From Rhabdophis nuchalis (taxonomy: Eukaryota > Chordata > Lepidosauria > Squamata > Natricidae): a DNA stretch of 64,000 bases. Location: assembly GCA_039707465.1 (NCBI GenBank), contig CM077645.1, positions 167,477,503 through 167,541,502 of the forward strand. The letters are read 5' to 3'. A program made the position numbers and the translations under genes. The notes beneath the pieces were generated by a model. It did no database searches. It had not been told where the DNA came from and saw nothing but the letters and a program-made list of their open reading frames with translations. Below are positions 14,013-21,590 of the stretch, one piece after another (the stretch's first letter is position 1; each line of letters starts with the position of its first letter).

Positions 14013-17000
14013 CATTTTGAGGATTATTTACTCCATATGATAACTGCATACTCCACAATCCTGAGATATGAAAAATTATTCTTAAATATTCATAATATTC
14101 ATTCTGTTGCCTATCTGTCAATCTGCCATCTTGTTTAACCACCAATTTAACCTTAGTTTTAGTGCTAGTGAATGCTGTTGTAAGATTTTTTTTATGGATG
14201 CCATAATTGTTTATGGAACACTTAGTGTAAAGGTTATTTGCACTAGGAGCCCAGTTTAAATATTTTACATTCCCAATAAAAATATGCTATCATGCATCTC
14301 TGTTGTCTAAGTCAGGGGTTCCCAAACTTAGCAACTTGAAGACTTGTGGACTTCAACTCCTAGAATTCTCCAGCCAGCAGAGCTGGCTGGAGAATTCTGG
14401 GAGTTGAAGTCCACAAGTCTTCAAGTTGCCAAGTTTGGGGATCCCTGGTCTAAGTGTATAAAAGATATGAAAAGTCAGCCTCCTTAACATAGAATCTTAG
14501 TTCCTGGAAAATTATTAGCATCAATTTATCAATTAGCAACAATTTTGGGAGTACTGTGGCAGCCGGAAACAAATCTGAAGTTTGTTTTATTTGTGAAAAT
14601 AGAAACCACAACCTACAGTAGTCCCATGATGAGATAGATGTCAAATAAATAAATATTATTATAACAACAATAATAACAATAATAATAATTGCAAGCATTC
14701 ATAGAATAGAGTTGTCAGTCAATTAGCCCTTTCAAATTCTCCTATCTAGTGATTATGTTGAATATAACAATTAGAGAAATGCAGTAGTTTGTAATATATG
14801 TTACTGAATGATTAAACAATACATTTTTGTCAAATATTTATTGAAGAAATATCTCCCTTGGAGCAAAAGCAGAAACAGTCTCCGATAAAATATCTCATAA
14901 TCTACCAGCTGATACAAGAAAAAAAATTGCAGCAATGATGGAAAATCCAAATCAACATATAAACCACTTTGTGTAAGTACTTTTTGATATATATCTTAAA
15001 TACATGCGATTTTAGTTATTATATAGATAAGTAGAAAAAGATCATGAGTATATTATATTTGCAAACATGTTATATTATATAGGTGCCATAATTTATTTAT
15101 TTCATTCCTTCCTTCCTTCCTTCCTTCCTTCCTTCCTTCCTTCCTTCCTTCCTTCCTTCCTTCCTTCCTTCCTTCCTTCCTTCATTCCTTCCTCAGTAGA
15201 AAGAATATATTACTTCACCTTCATGTTGGTATTAAATCCTTATATAATGGTCCCTAGATTGAACTAATTACTGAATTATAACCTTCTGGATAGCATTCTT
15301 CATTTATATAAATGCATATCAATCGTCTGCAAGGGCCTTTAAGATGAACAAATAGCCAGAATAACAAATCTGGAGTTACCTATAAAGAATGGGGGAAAGA
15401 TTACATATCGTGACTATTATCTTTCCACTCTTGTTAATCATTCAGTGTTTTTGAATTGATACTATGTGCTACAGTATTCAACAAATACACTCACATGTAG
15501 CCTTGCTTGTTTTCATTGTATAGTACTATTAAAGAAGCAGAAATGTGTGCAAGTAGTCCTCAACTTACAAAAATGTATTTATTAACCATTTGAAGTTACA
15601 ACAGCACTGCCCCCCCCCCCGAAGGCTTATGACCATTTTTCATACTTATAACTAATGCAGCGGCCCCATGGTCACCTGATCACAATTCAGATGCTTGGCA
15701 ACTGACTCATATTTATGATGGGTGCAGTATCCAGGGGTTATGTGATTACCTTTTACGACTGTATGACAAGCAAAGTCAATGGGGAAGCCAGATTCATTTA
15801 ATAATCATGTTACTAATTTAAGAACTGCAGCAATTCCCTTAACAGCTGTGGCAAAGAAGGTCGTAAAATGGGACAAAACTCTCTTAATAACTGTCTTGCT
15901 TAACAACAGAAATGTTGGACTCAACTGTGGTCATAAGCCAAGGACTACCTGTATATGTGCCAAAATCTCTTTTGGCAATGTTTATACTGTACTTGGATCA
16001 TTTAAAGAATGAAATGAATAGGTAACCATCCTAGATTTTGTTTTAATAGAAAAACACCAAAATGGAGAATACTTTGATGATGGGCTGGCGGTCCTCAAAT
16101 TTCACTATATCGAAGAGTAATAAATTTAAAAAGAAAATGAACATGGAATTTTCCAGCTGGGAATTACACATAAATATTTATAATTATAATAGTGAGCCAA
16201 TGTAGTGGATCAAATAGAGTTTTAGACTGAAACCAGGGAGACATGTTAAAATCATGAGTCATTTATGGTGCTGGAATGACTTTGGCCAGTCATTGTATGA
16301 GAAAAGAGAGATCAGTTATGACCACAAAACATTGTAAATAAACTGCTATTAAATATGCTTAAATCATGTTGTTCCTTACCTAGGATGCTTGCTGGAGTAT
16401 ATCCACAATATATCAAGGCACCTAGCGATAATGCTGCAAAACCTATAAAACAACTTTTGGAAGGTATGAATTTTCAGCATTCTTTCAATTGATAAAATAT
16501 TGTTTTGTACTTTATGAGTCTCCCATGTTGCAAATTAAGGGGTGGGGATGAATCATACTTAGAAACAAAAAAATTCAAATGTTTCATTTTGTGGTGCCTC
16601 AAAGGCTAACAAAGTACTGATGAAATGTTGTTGGGTTTTTTTGCATCTAGCATCTTTTAATAATTAATCTCCTATTGGCTTGATTAAAGAATAATAAGAG
16701 GGTTTTTATGACTTTGAGATAGTATTAAATGCATCCTTCATGGAACCAGGTTTTGCTTATATTTAGTGGCGGAAGTAGCCTCTTCTCTCTTGATTTTATC
16801 ACAACTTGCATTACAGGTAGTCCTTGCTTAATGACCCTAACTGAGATCAGAATTTCCATCACTAAGCAAAATTGTCATAAGGTGAATTACCACATGATTG
16901 CATCATTTAGTGACAGCACCTCTGGTTCCCAGTTATGATCATTAAGCCAGAACCTCACACTTTTTTTGGCCATATCATGCTGTACTCCGTTTCAATTCCC

Positions 17001-20000
17001 CCCACCTGCCTATCCCTGCACTTCATCACCACTACCTATCTCTGCCTACTCCTGTCAGCCTTACCTGACCTTCACTGTCTTCTTCCACTGTTGGCAAGGT
17101 GTGCCTGGCTGAGGTAGCTGCTGGCCCTTGGTGAAACCTTCATGTGGCCTTGCAAACCAATGGGGAGGCCTTGTGATGCCAGGTGAATGTCTTGTGCAGC
17201 ATTCCAAAAGTGTCAGTAGCTGCTTCTTCTGGACACACTTCATTGGCAGCATGAAGAAGATGGCAATAGTCAGCAGAAGGCAGAAGGGGCAGGAGGTGGC
17301 ATGAGGGTAAGGACCAGTGGTGGATTGCTAACTGGTTTACTACCAGTTTACTCATGCTCATGTACGCGCTTGCGCACATGCATAACGCTTCTGTGGACGC
17401 ATAATGCTTCCTTGCATGCACAGCGCTTCTGCGCATGCACAGAAGCATCCAGGCGGGTGGGCAGAGCCTCCCTCCACCACCACTACCGGTTCGGCCGAAG
17501 CGGGAGCAACCCAACTCTGGTAAGGCTAGCCAAAAGGATGGAGGGAGAGAGGAAATAGGCAGGTAAGGAAAGTTGAGGTGCATGCTTGCAGCTTTCCAAG
17601 CACTCAAATGATATCACATGACCAGGGTTACTACACTGGCTGTAATTTGGAGGACTGGCTGACATTACTTTGAATGGTCTCTAAACAAATGGTCATTACG
17701 CAAGGACTCCCTACAGATTATAAAGCCTTGTGGATTGAAACAGTTTTGCTTGTGCAGTATTGTTTACAATCAAGGAAATGATCTTGTTCAGCTACAGCAC
17801 TCCTGTTACTGCAGTGGACGGTAATATGTTAGGAGAAGAGAGAAGGATTTCATTTGCTTCCTTTTATTTTCAGACATACTGATACAGGCCTTGATCAGAC
17901 AATCTGAAGGCTTAAAAGAAGGATGGCTAGTTCTAAGTTTTCGGAAGGTATTCTCTTTTCTAGACACTAATCTACAGAGCTATACAGAAGTATATTTTGA
18001 CATTAAGTTCATTCTTCACTGAGAACAGATGCAGTGGTAAACCTATCTCTAACTTAAATTATTTTACAATTATGAAACATTTTTGTGGTGTGAGGTCTTT
18101 GATTCTATACTTTTTTGTAGGAAATTGAAAAAGTATTTTCTTGCTTCTTCAAATAGCTCATGGGCTTGCTTTTGGCCACATCAAGTGAAGAAGAATTGTC
18201 TTAGGCCAGATATAAAATATGCAGTATAATCAGTGTATATAAACACAATGTTTATAAGCATATAAACATAATGTTTATGATCTTATGGGGCCACATTACC
18301 AGCTGTTCAGGGCTGCATATGGCCCATAGGCTGCAGGCTGGATGCCTCTGGAATAATAAAGAGGATGGGGTTTTTTTGTTCCTTCTCTTCCTTTTTGTAG
18401 GTGGGAAGTTTAAAGATATCACCGTTTCACTATCCAATAATAACAAGTCCGGTGAACTTCATGAATGGTGGGTTTTAAACCAGAAGAACAAATTTTTGGA
18501 GGCAAATAAAACTAGATTGGAACTAATTGTGTTCAGTGACAAAGTCAGTCCTCCCAGTCTTGGATTTTTGGCAGGTTATGGGTAAGCAAATACTTCATGT
18601 TACCATTGTTGTGTAATATAAGAAACATTGTTTATGTTTTTGTAGCATTACTGTTTATATTTACATTGTACCGAAGCAAACTTTACTCACATGTGATCAT
18701 CGGAAGGAGACTGCTTTCATTGGCATTATCTCCAAAGATCATGCCCAAATTATCAAGTGATTATGAATGGCTGAAAAAGATCAGGTTCTAAAGGCTGTAA
18801 GATAACTGAAAACACTAGATCCATGATGGCGAACCTATGGCACGCGTGCCACAGGTGACACATGGAGCCATATTTGCTGGCACGCCATCCGTTCAGGAAC
18901 GAATATCCGGTTGGTCCATTGGGTCTGTTTTTCGCCCTCCCCAGGCTCTGGAGGCTTTCCTGAAGCCTGGGGAGGGCGAAAATGGCCTTCCCCAGCCCCA
19001 GGGAGGCCCTCTGGAAGCCAGAAACGGGGATCATCCCCAAACGTCCGGTTGGCCTTTTGGAGCTGGTTTTTTTGCCCCTCCCAAGCTCTGGGGGCTTTCC
19101 CGAAGCCTGGGAAGGGCGAAAAAGCTTCAGTGGACCGGGGGAGGCACGCGTGCGCACGCGATAGCGGGTGCGCACACAATTTTGGCACGCCATAAGAAAA
19201 AGGTTTGCCATCACTGCCCTAGATGATAAAATATATGCAAAGGAGTCTGTCATAACTATTCTCATCAACTACCATACATATAATATGGGCATCTATTCAG
19301 ATGTATACAGCTGTAAAGTACCGTATTTATTCGAGTATAACGCGCACACGTGTATAACGCGCACCCCCTAATTTTCGATTTAAAATCGGTATAAAATTTT
19401 GTTTCACTTTTTCTCGGCTCAGACCAAGTATTGTAAGTGACAAACGTTGTTGAACACGTGCGGCCATGATAAAAATCGTTTATAATGCGCTCCCTCGTTT
19501 ATAACGCGCACCTAAACTTTGAGTTCTTTTTTTGGTAGAAAATTTTGTGCGTTATACTCGAATAAATACGGTAAGTCCTCTCACAAGCCTACACTGCTTT
19601 CAGTAGATTCTGAAGGAATAAAGAAAGTGTTTAGATTCTGACAATTTGATTTATTACTGCTGTGCATCGGATCTCATGTTTCCAACCGGACCTGGCACTG
19701 TTCAGCAGTTATGGATCCATTTTGGAACACATACTCCAAAGAGCTCCAAGCCTGTTAAAATTGGTCCCCAAACTGCAGTTCAAATTGGATATTTTTCTAG
19801 TTTTTGATAGTAACTGCTCTCATATCTGATAACATGTTTGGGCATGGGTCTCTCTGCTTTCATAAATTTTAAAAGGTAATTATTATCAATTCTTATCACT
19901 TCACTTTTATCCTCAAGAATTTATTGGGGCTGAAAGCTCCCATAGCTAATTTATCCCACCAATAAAATATAGGCAACCGAGTATAATCCAGCCAACCTTT

Positions 20001-20930
20001 TCAGCATTAATGAGGATGAAGGCTAGAAGAGCTTGAAAGCAGACAGGTGGTTTACAATTACAGTATATAGAAGTCAACTGCCCCCCCCCCCATCAGAAAA
20101 AACAAACATCATTCAGACCATTGGAGTACTCAAATAGGAAAAAAGAGATGCAAAAAATTAACCAAGGGACTGCTTGAGACTTATAGTTGGCAATTGCTGG
20201 TTTTATGGTCTACATATAGTCCTAGACTTACAACCATAAATGGACCTGGAATATTGGTTATTGAGTAAAGCAGTCTTTAAGCAAGATGTCACATGACCAC
20301 TTTATTTAACAGCTGCAATCATAAGACTTTCAGTTGCAGTTTTTATGCAATCTTGTGGATTATTAACTGGGCGGAGTCCCAGGTAAAGAGTACACAATGT
20401 CTTGTGGCAGAGAGACCAAGGTCAGGTGTGAGTTGGGGGGAGGAGTTGCTGTGGACAAGTCCTTCAGTTTTGGGGCTGAAAATCCAAGGAAGATTTCCAG
20501 CTGGTCATGGGAGAGACACTTGCACACAGACTATGCTAAACCACCCCATCCATACCTTACCACTTTCCTGAGGCATCCCATGCCCTTATCTAGCCATGCT
20601 GCATCTCTGCTCTAGGTATATCTGTCTTTTTTCAAATTATTGCCCATTTTAAAATGTTTTTCTTTCATGTTTTGCAGAATCATGGGTTTATATGCTTCAG
20701 TTGTTCTGGTAATAGGAAAATTTGTCCGTGAATTCTTCAGTGGAATATCCCACTCTATTATGTTTGAAGAGCTTCCCAACGTGGATCGTATCCTAAAGCT
20801 GTGTACAGATATCTTCTTAGTGCGGGAGACTGGTGAATTAGAACTAGAGGAAGATTTATATGCTAAGCTAATATTCCTGTACCGTTCACCAGAGACTATG
20901 ATCAAATGGACTAGAGAAAAAACAAATTGA
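1048..20930 (+). CDS. PIEZO2: PIEZO2, C-terminal part: 14 coding exons of a mechanosensitive cation channel
   Basis: Spliced CDS of 2331 nt (776 codons plus stop): 1048-1230, 2046-2295, 4383-4515, 6961-7108, 7220-7434, 7693-7851, 9813-9960, 11634-11822, 11965-12057, 13591-13763, 14847-14972, 16384-16463, 18401-18581, 20678-20930. All junctions are GT-AG and phases join without a stop. Piezo proteins form trimeric plasma-membrane channels opened by membrane tension; PIEZO2 serves touch and proprioception. Seen here: last blade helices, a Ser/acid-rich cytosolic loop, the Piezo signature PF-x2-E-x6-W (fragment residues 368-379), outer helix (about 430-455), extracellular cap (about 456-692), inner helix (about 694-713) and C-terminal domain ending ...TREKTN. 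That ending, the linker sequence and the NAPG neighbour favour PIEZO2 over PIEZO1. The 5' part of the gene (about 2000 residues by family length) lies outside the window. Confidence 0.96.
2046..2295 (+). CDS. PIEZO2: PIEZO2 exon b: acidic/serine-rich cytosolic loop
   Basis: Acceptor ctcttttag, donor g|gtatga, 250 nt, ends in phase 1. Starts [16 protein letters not shown] and continues with Asp/Glu-rich and then Ser/Arg-rich sequence without hydrophobic segments. This is expected for a disordered cytosolic loop between blade units; several RxxS-type sites are possible phosphorylation targets (inference). Confidence 0.93.
2447..3118. repeat. Unclassified interspersed repeat with internal CTAC microsatellite and 71-bp tandem duplication
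   Basis: Begins AGCTGTACCCGCCATGTGTT and ends GGTGCCGATCGGTACAGTAG ... TTTATTTATATAGAT, a composition unlike the surrounding intron. It contains (CTAC)n-like sequence (2562-2712) and two 71-bp GC-rich units (2731-2801 and 2802-2872). I recall this type of sequence as a dispersed reptile repeat but cannot name the family. Confidence 0.5.
3815..4012 (-). mobile_element. Degenerate tRNA-derived SINE, same family as 42755-43000
   Basis: In reverse orientation it carries the sequence ...CCAAGGTCAGTAAAATGAGG..., a ...TTGGGGGCATGATGCTG... core and a ...TATATAAGT tail equivalent, paralleling the cleaner copy at 42755. Confidence 0.6.
4383..4515 (+). CDS. PIEZO2: PIEZO2 exon c: basic cytosolic linker
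   Basis: Acceptor cttgtcttttcag, donor aa|gtgagt, 133 nt. Encodes a Ser/Thr-rich then Lys-rich linker ([19 protein letters not shown]) leading into the next membrane unit. Confidence 0.92.
4792..4836. repeat. Imperfect (TTCC)n microsatellite
   Basis: About 45 bp of CTTT/TTCC repeats with interruptions. Confidence 0.8.
4992..6369 (-). mobile_element. HAL1-like L1 element: ORF1 only, no ORF2
   Basis: Flanked by a perfect 17-bp target-site duplication AAGGCTTGAAGTTCTTT (4975-4991 and 6370-6386). In its own orientation it starts AGATGGCG, a YY1-type core like that at L1 5' ends, has a 260-bp leader, an L1 ORF1 (6107-5232), a 240-bp 3' UTR and an A-rich tail. At 1378 bp it has no ORF2 sequence at all, so it was an ORF1-only derivative mobilised by another L1. 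Confidence 0.85.
5232..6107 (-). pseudogene. L1 ORF1p (RNA-binding protein), two in-frame stops
   Basis: 291 codons. Residues 1-100 are coiled-coil-like and charged; then an RRM-like stretch ([20 protein letters not shown]) and a C-terminal domain ([20 protein letters not shown]). TAG at 5519-5517 interrupts after EITILK and TGA follows near 5435; both lie in the same frame as the intact parts, so the lesions are point mutations rather than frameshifts. Confidence 0.85.
6961..7108 (+). CDS. PIEZO2: PIEZO2 exon d: blade helix unit
   Basis: Acceptor ttatttcag, donor ggg|gtatgt, 148 nt. Contains [18 protein letters not shown] and a hydrophobic helix ([19 protein letters not shown]), both highly conserved in vertebrate PIEZO2. 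Confidence 0.95.
7220..7434 (+). CDS. PIEZO2: PIEZO2 exon e: two membrane helices
   Basis: Acceptor tcttcgcag, donor ag|gtaaga, 215 nt. Starts [19 protein letters not shown] and encodes two hydrophobic segments separated by [12 protein letters not shown]. Confidence 0.95.
7693..7851 (+). CDS. PIEZO2: PIEZO2 exon f: last blade helices
   Basis: Acceptor gtgttatag, donor gg|gtaagt, 159 nt. Encodes [20 protein letters not shown] and the conserved [16 protein letters not shown] just before the anchor. Confidence 0.95.
8516..9580 (+). pseudogene. L2 ORF2 fragment: reverse transcriptase C-terminal half
   Basis: 354 codons open without interruption. [17 protein letters not shown] is RT motif B-prime and [10 protein letters not shown] is the catalytic YADD box. 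The downstream [14 protein letters not shown] and LRELHWLPV blocks are typical of L2. The N-terminal endonuclease and early RT motifs are missing through 5' truncation, so it cannot be autonomous. Confidence 0.88.
8518..9772 (+). mobile_element. L2-clade LINE, 5'-truncated, in PIEZO2 intron
   Basis: Encodes the second half of an L2 reverse transcriptase and C-terminal domain and ends in the family 3' UTR (GTGCGCCGCCCTGGGTCC ... GGGCGGGGTATAAAT) with an A-rich tail. A possible 5-bp duplication (agaat) flanks it. Four more copies of the family lie in this window. Confidence 0.9.
9813..9960 (+). CDS. PIEZO2: PIEZO2 exon g: anchor with the Piezo PF-x2-E-x6-W motif
   Basis: Acceptor ctttggtag, donor aaa|gtaaga, 148 nt. 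[15 protein letters not shown] carries the diagnostic Piezo motif; [20 protein letters not shown] follows. The preceding intron has an L2 LINE ending only about 40 bp before this acceptor. Confidence 0.96.
11634..11822 (+). CDS. PIEZO2: PIEZO2 exon h: outer pore helix and start of cap
   Basis: 63 codons, phase 0 at both ends; acceptor tctctttttgcag, donor cag|gtacaa. A basic stretch ([10 protein letters not shown]) precedes the outer helix ([20 protein letters not shown]), then the first strand of the extracellular cap. Confidence 0.96.
11965..12057 (+). CDS. PIEZO2: PIEZO2 exon i: extracellular cap
   Basis: 31 codons, phase 0; acceptor ttttccag, donor act|gtaagt. Starts [13 protein letters not shown] as in other PIEZO2 proteins. 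Contains an N-M-T sequon (fragment residues 489-491), a candidate N-glycosylation site on the extracellular side. Confidence 0.92.
12558..12807. mobile_element. TA-flanked MITE with about 25-bp terminal inverted repeats
   Basis: Left end CTGTGTTTCCCTGAAAATAA is the inverted counterpart of the right end TTATTTTCAGGGAAACAGGG, flanked by TA on both sides, as in Tc1/mariner-type elements. Same family as 61107-61361. Confidence 0.75.
12812..13272 (-). mobile_element. L2 LINE 3' fragment with (AAT)n tail
   Basis: Reverse orientation; contains the sequence encoding the ...[15 protein letters not shown]... block and the L2 3' UTR, ending in (AAT)n at 12812-12843. 5'-truncated near 13272. Confidence 0.85.
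13591..13763 (+). CDS. PIEZO2: PIEZO2 exon j: extracellular cap
   Basis: Acceptor ttttttaaag, donor ag|gtacat, 173 nt. Encodes [18 protein letters not shown] and [11 protein letters not shown], recognisable Piezo cap motifs. Confidence 0.94.
13980..14013. repeat. (GAT)n microsatellite
   Basis: About eleven GAT units. Confidence 0.9.
14313..14447. mobile_element. 135-bp hairpin MITE, copy 1 (hAT-like)
   Basis: Near-perfect palindrome starting CAGGGGTTCCCAAACT and ending GGGGATCCCTG, with an 8-bp duplication GTCTAAGT on both sides (14305-14312, 14448-14455). Centre AGCCAGCAGAGCTGGCT. Confidence 0.92.
14847..14972 (+). CDS. PIEZO2: PIEZO2 exon k: extracellular cap
   Basis: Acceptor ttattgaag (weak pyrimidine tract), donor gt|gtaagt, 126 nt. 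Starts (R)NISLGAKAE with an N-I-S sequon. The second half is variable between Piezo proteins, so identity rests on phase and position. Confidence 0.88.
15104..15194. repeat. (TTCC)n microsatellite
   Basis: About 90 bp of nearly pure CCTT/TTCC units in a PIEZO2 intron. Confidence 0.95.
15550..15951. mobile_element. MITE of the CAGGTAGTCCTCGACTTACAAC family
   Basis: Left end CAAGTAGTCCTCAACTTACA is inverted at the right end ...AAGCCAAGGACTACCTG. Internal order matches the cleaner copy at 53844. Confidence 0.75.
16384..16463 (+). CDS. PIEZO2: PIEZO2 exon l: extracellular cap
   Basis: Acceptor cttacctag, donor g|gtatga, 80 nt. [20 protein letters not shown] matches the conserved YVKAPSD...KPIKQLL segment of the cap. 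Confidence 0.92.
16814..17715. mobile_element. CAGGTAGTCCTTG-type MITE carrying unrelated internal sequence
   Basis: Left end CAGGTAGTCCTTGCTTAATG and right end GCAAGGACTCCCTACAG are inverted. The 900-bp length versus about 370-400 bp for relatives implies an internal insertion; 17310-17520 has a different GC-rich composition (ACCGGTT, repeated GCGCATGC). Confidence 0.6.
17874..17947 (+). other. Cryptic (possible poison) exon in PIEZO2 intron
   Basis: A 74-nt open stretch between a very good acceptor (ccttttattttcag) and donor aag|gtattc, lying between coding exons l and m. Exon l joins m directly in frame and matches the family, whereas including these 74 nt would shift exon m out of frame. 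So it is either never used or gives a non-productive transcript. Confidence 0.3.
18401..18581 (+). CDS. PIEZO2: PIEZO2 exon m: end of cap
   Basis: Acceptor cctttttgtag, donor gg|gtaagc, 181 nt. Encodes the EWWVLN strand and the near-invariant [12 protein letters not shown] that leads into the inner helix. Includes an N-K-S sequon. Confidence 0.95.
18821..19216. mobile_element. Non-autonomous hAT-like element, 396 bp
   Basis: Ends CCATGATGGCGAACCT and AGGTTTGCCATCACTG are inverted repeats; the duplications are CACTAGAT (18813-18820) and CCCTAGAT (19217-19224), 8 bp with one mismatch. Interior is GC-rich with several GGCACGC motifs. Confidence 0.85.
19321..19571. mobile_element. TA-flanked MITE, 251 bp
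   Basis: Ends CCGTATTTATTCGAGTATAA and ATACTCGAATAAATACGG are inverted repeats, with TA on each side (19319-19320, 19572-19573). Interior repeats the ATAACGCGCAC motif. Confidence 0.85.
20213..20345. mobile_element. Truncated CAGGTAGTCC-type MITE
   Basis: TATAGTCCTAGACTTACAACC resembles the left end of the family at 53844; the right end is not found. Confidence 0.4.
20678..20930 (+). CDS. PIEZO2: PIEZO2 last coding exon: inner pore helix and C-terminal domain
   Basis: Acceptor atgttttgcag, 253 nt, stop TGA at 20928-20930. Encodes the inner helix ([20 protein letters not shown]), the MFEELP turn and the cytosolic C-terminal domain with [17 protein letters not shown] and [16 protein letters not shown]. 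The most conserved exon of the family. Confidence 0.97.
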
Positions 20931-21590
20931 TCTAATTGGAGTTCACAAAATTTGGAATTTTTTTTTTTTTTTAAAAGAAGCACAAAATTCACTTTTATAA
21001 TTGGGAAGCAATTTTTTGTTCATGGAATTTGCTTGCTTCCTCAGGGGGGAAAGCTTTTTTTCCAGATGCAACTATTATTAACATCAAAGACATTTTCTTT
21101 CCAATTTAGTGAACAGCGTTATCTGCAACCACATCTAAGTTAATTCTAAGCAGAAAAAAGATATCAAAACAGAATATGAGATCTTTTGTCTGAAAAGAAA
21201 TCTTGAACTGTGCAATTTGCTGTTTGACATTAGTGATTCTCAAGGATCTACCATGATCTAAGTTGCTCATCTAGGAAATCCAAGGCAATTGATCACAGTT
21301 GGTGCTGAAGGCAATTTTATTATTTGCATTTCTAGGAAAACAGATCTGTTAAAGACTAAATAGCTGTACAATTCTGGAGGGGAAAGATTGAGTGATATAA
21401 TCATTAACTGCCTTATTTTATTTGAACAATTAAGGAAGATATTGAAAACATCAGTGACTTTACTCAGGAAAATAAACTGTCAATCTTCAACTAAAGGATA
21501 CTTATAGAGAAATATTGTGATGTTTTTGCTGGGGCCATTTTCTTCACCTGACAAGATAGATATTAAAAAGTAATGAAAAATAAAGAAGAT
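20931..21590 (+). other. PIEZO2: PIEZO2 3' UTR (proximal part, inferred)
   Basis: AT-rich, non-coding sequence directly after the stop codon, without recognised repeats. Candidate AATAAA signals lie at 21471-21476 and 21579-21584. The true end of the transcript cannot be fixed from sequence alone. Confidence 0.45.
21579..21584 (+). terminator. Candidate polyadenylation signal of PIEZO2
   Basis: AATAAA about 650 bp after the stop codon, one of two upstream-most candidates (the other at 21471-21476). Chosen because it falls in non-repeat sequence; no direct proof of use. Confidence 0.3.

Noticed and set aside
18835..19268. Overlapping frames of 94-171 codons on both strands
   Set aside because: All fall in the GC-rich interior of a non-autonomous hAT-like element; no transposase motifs.
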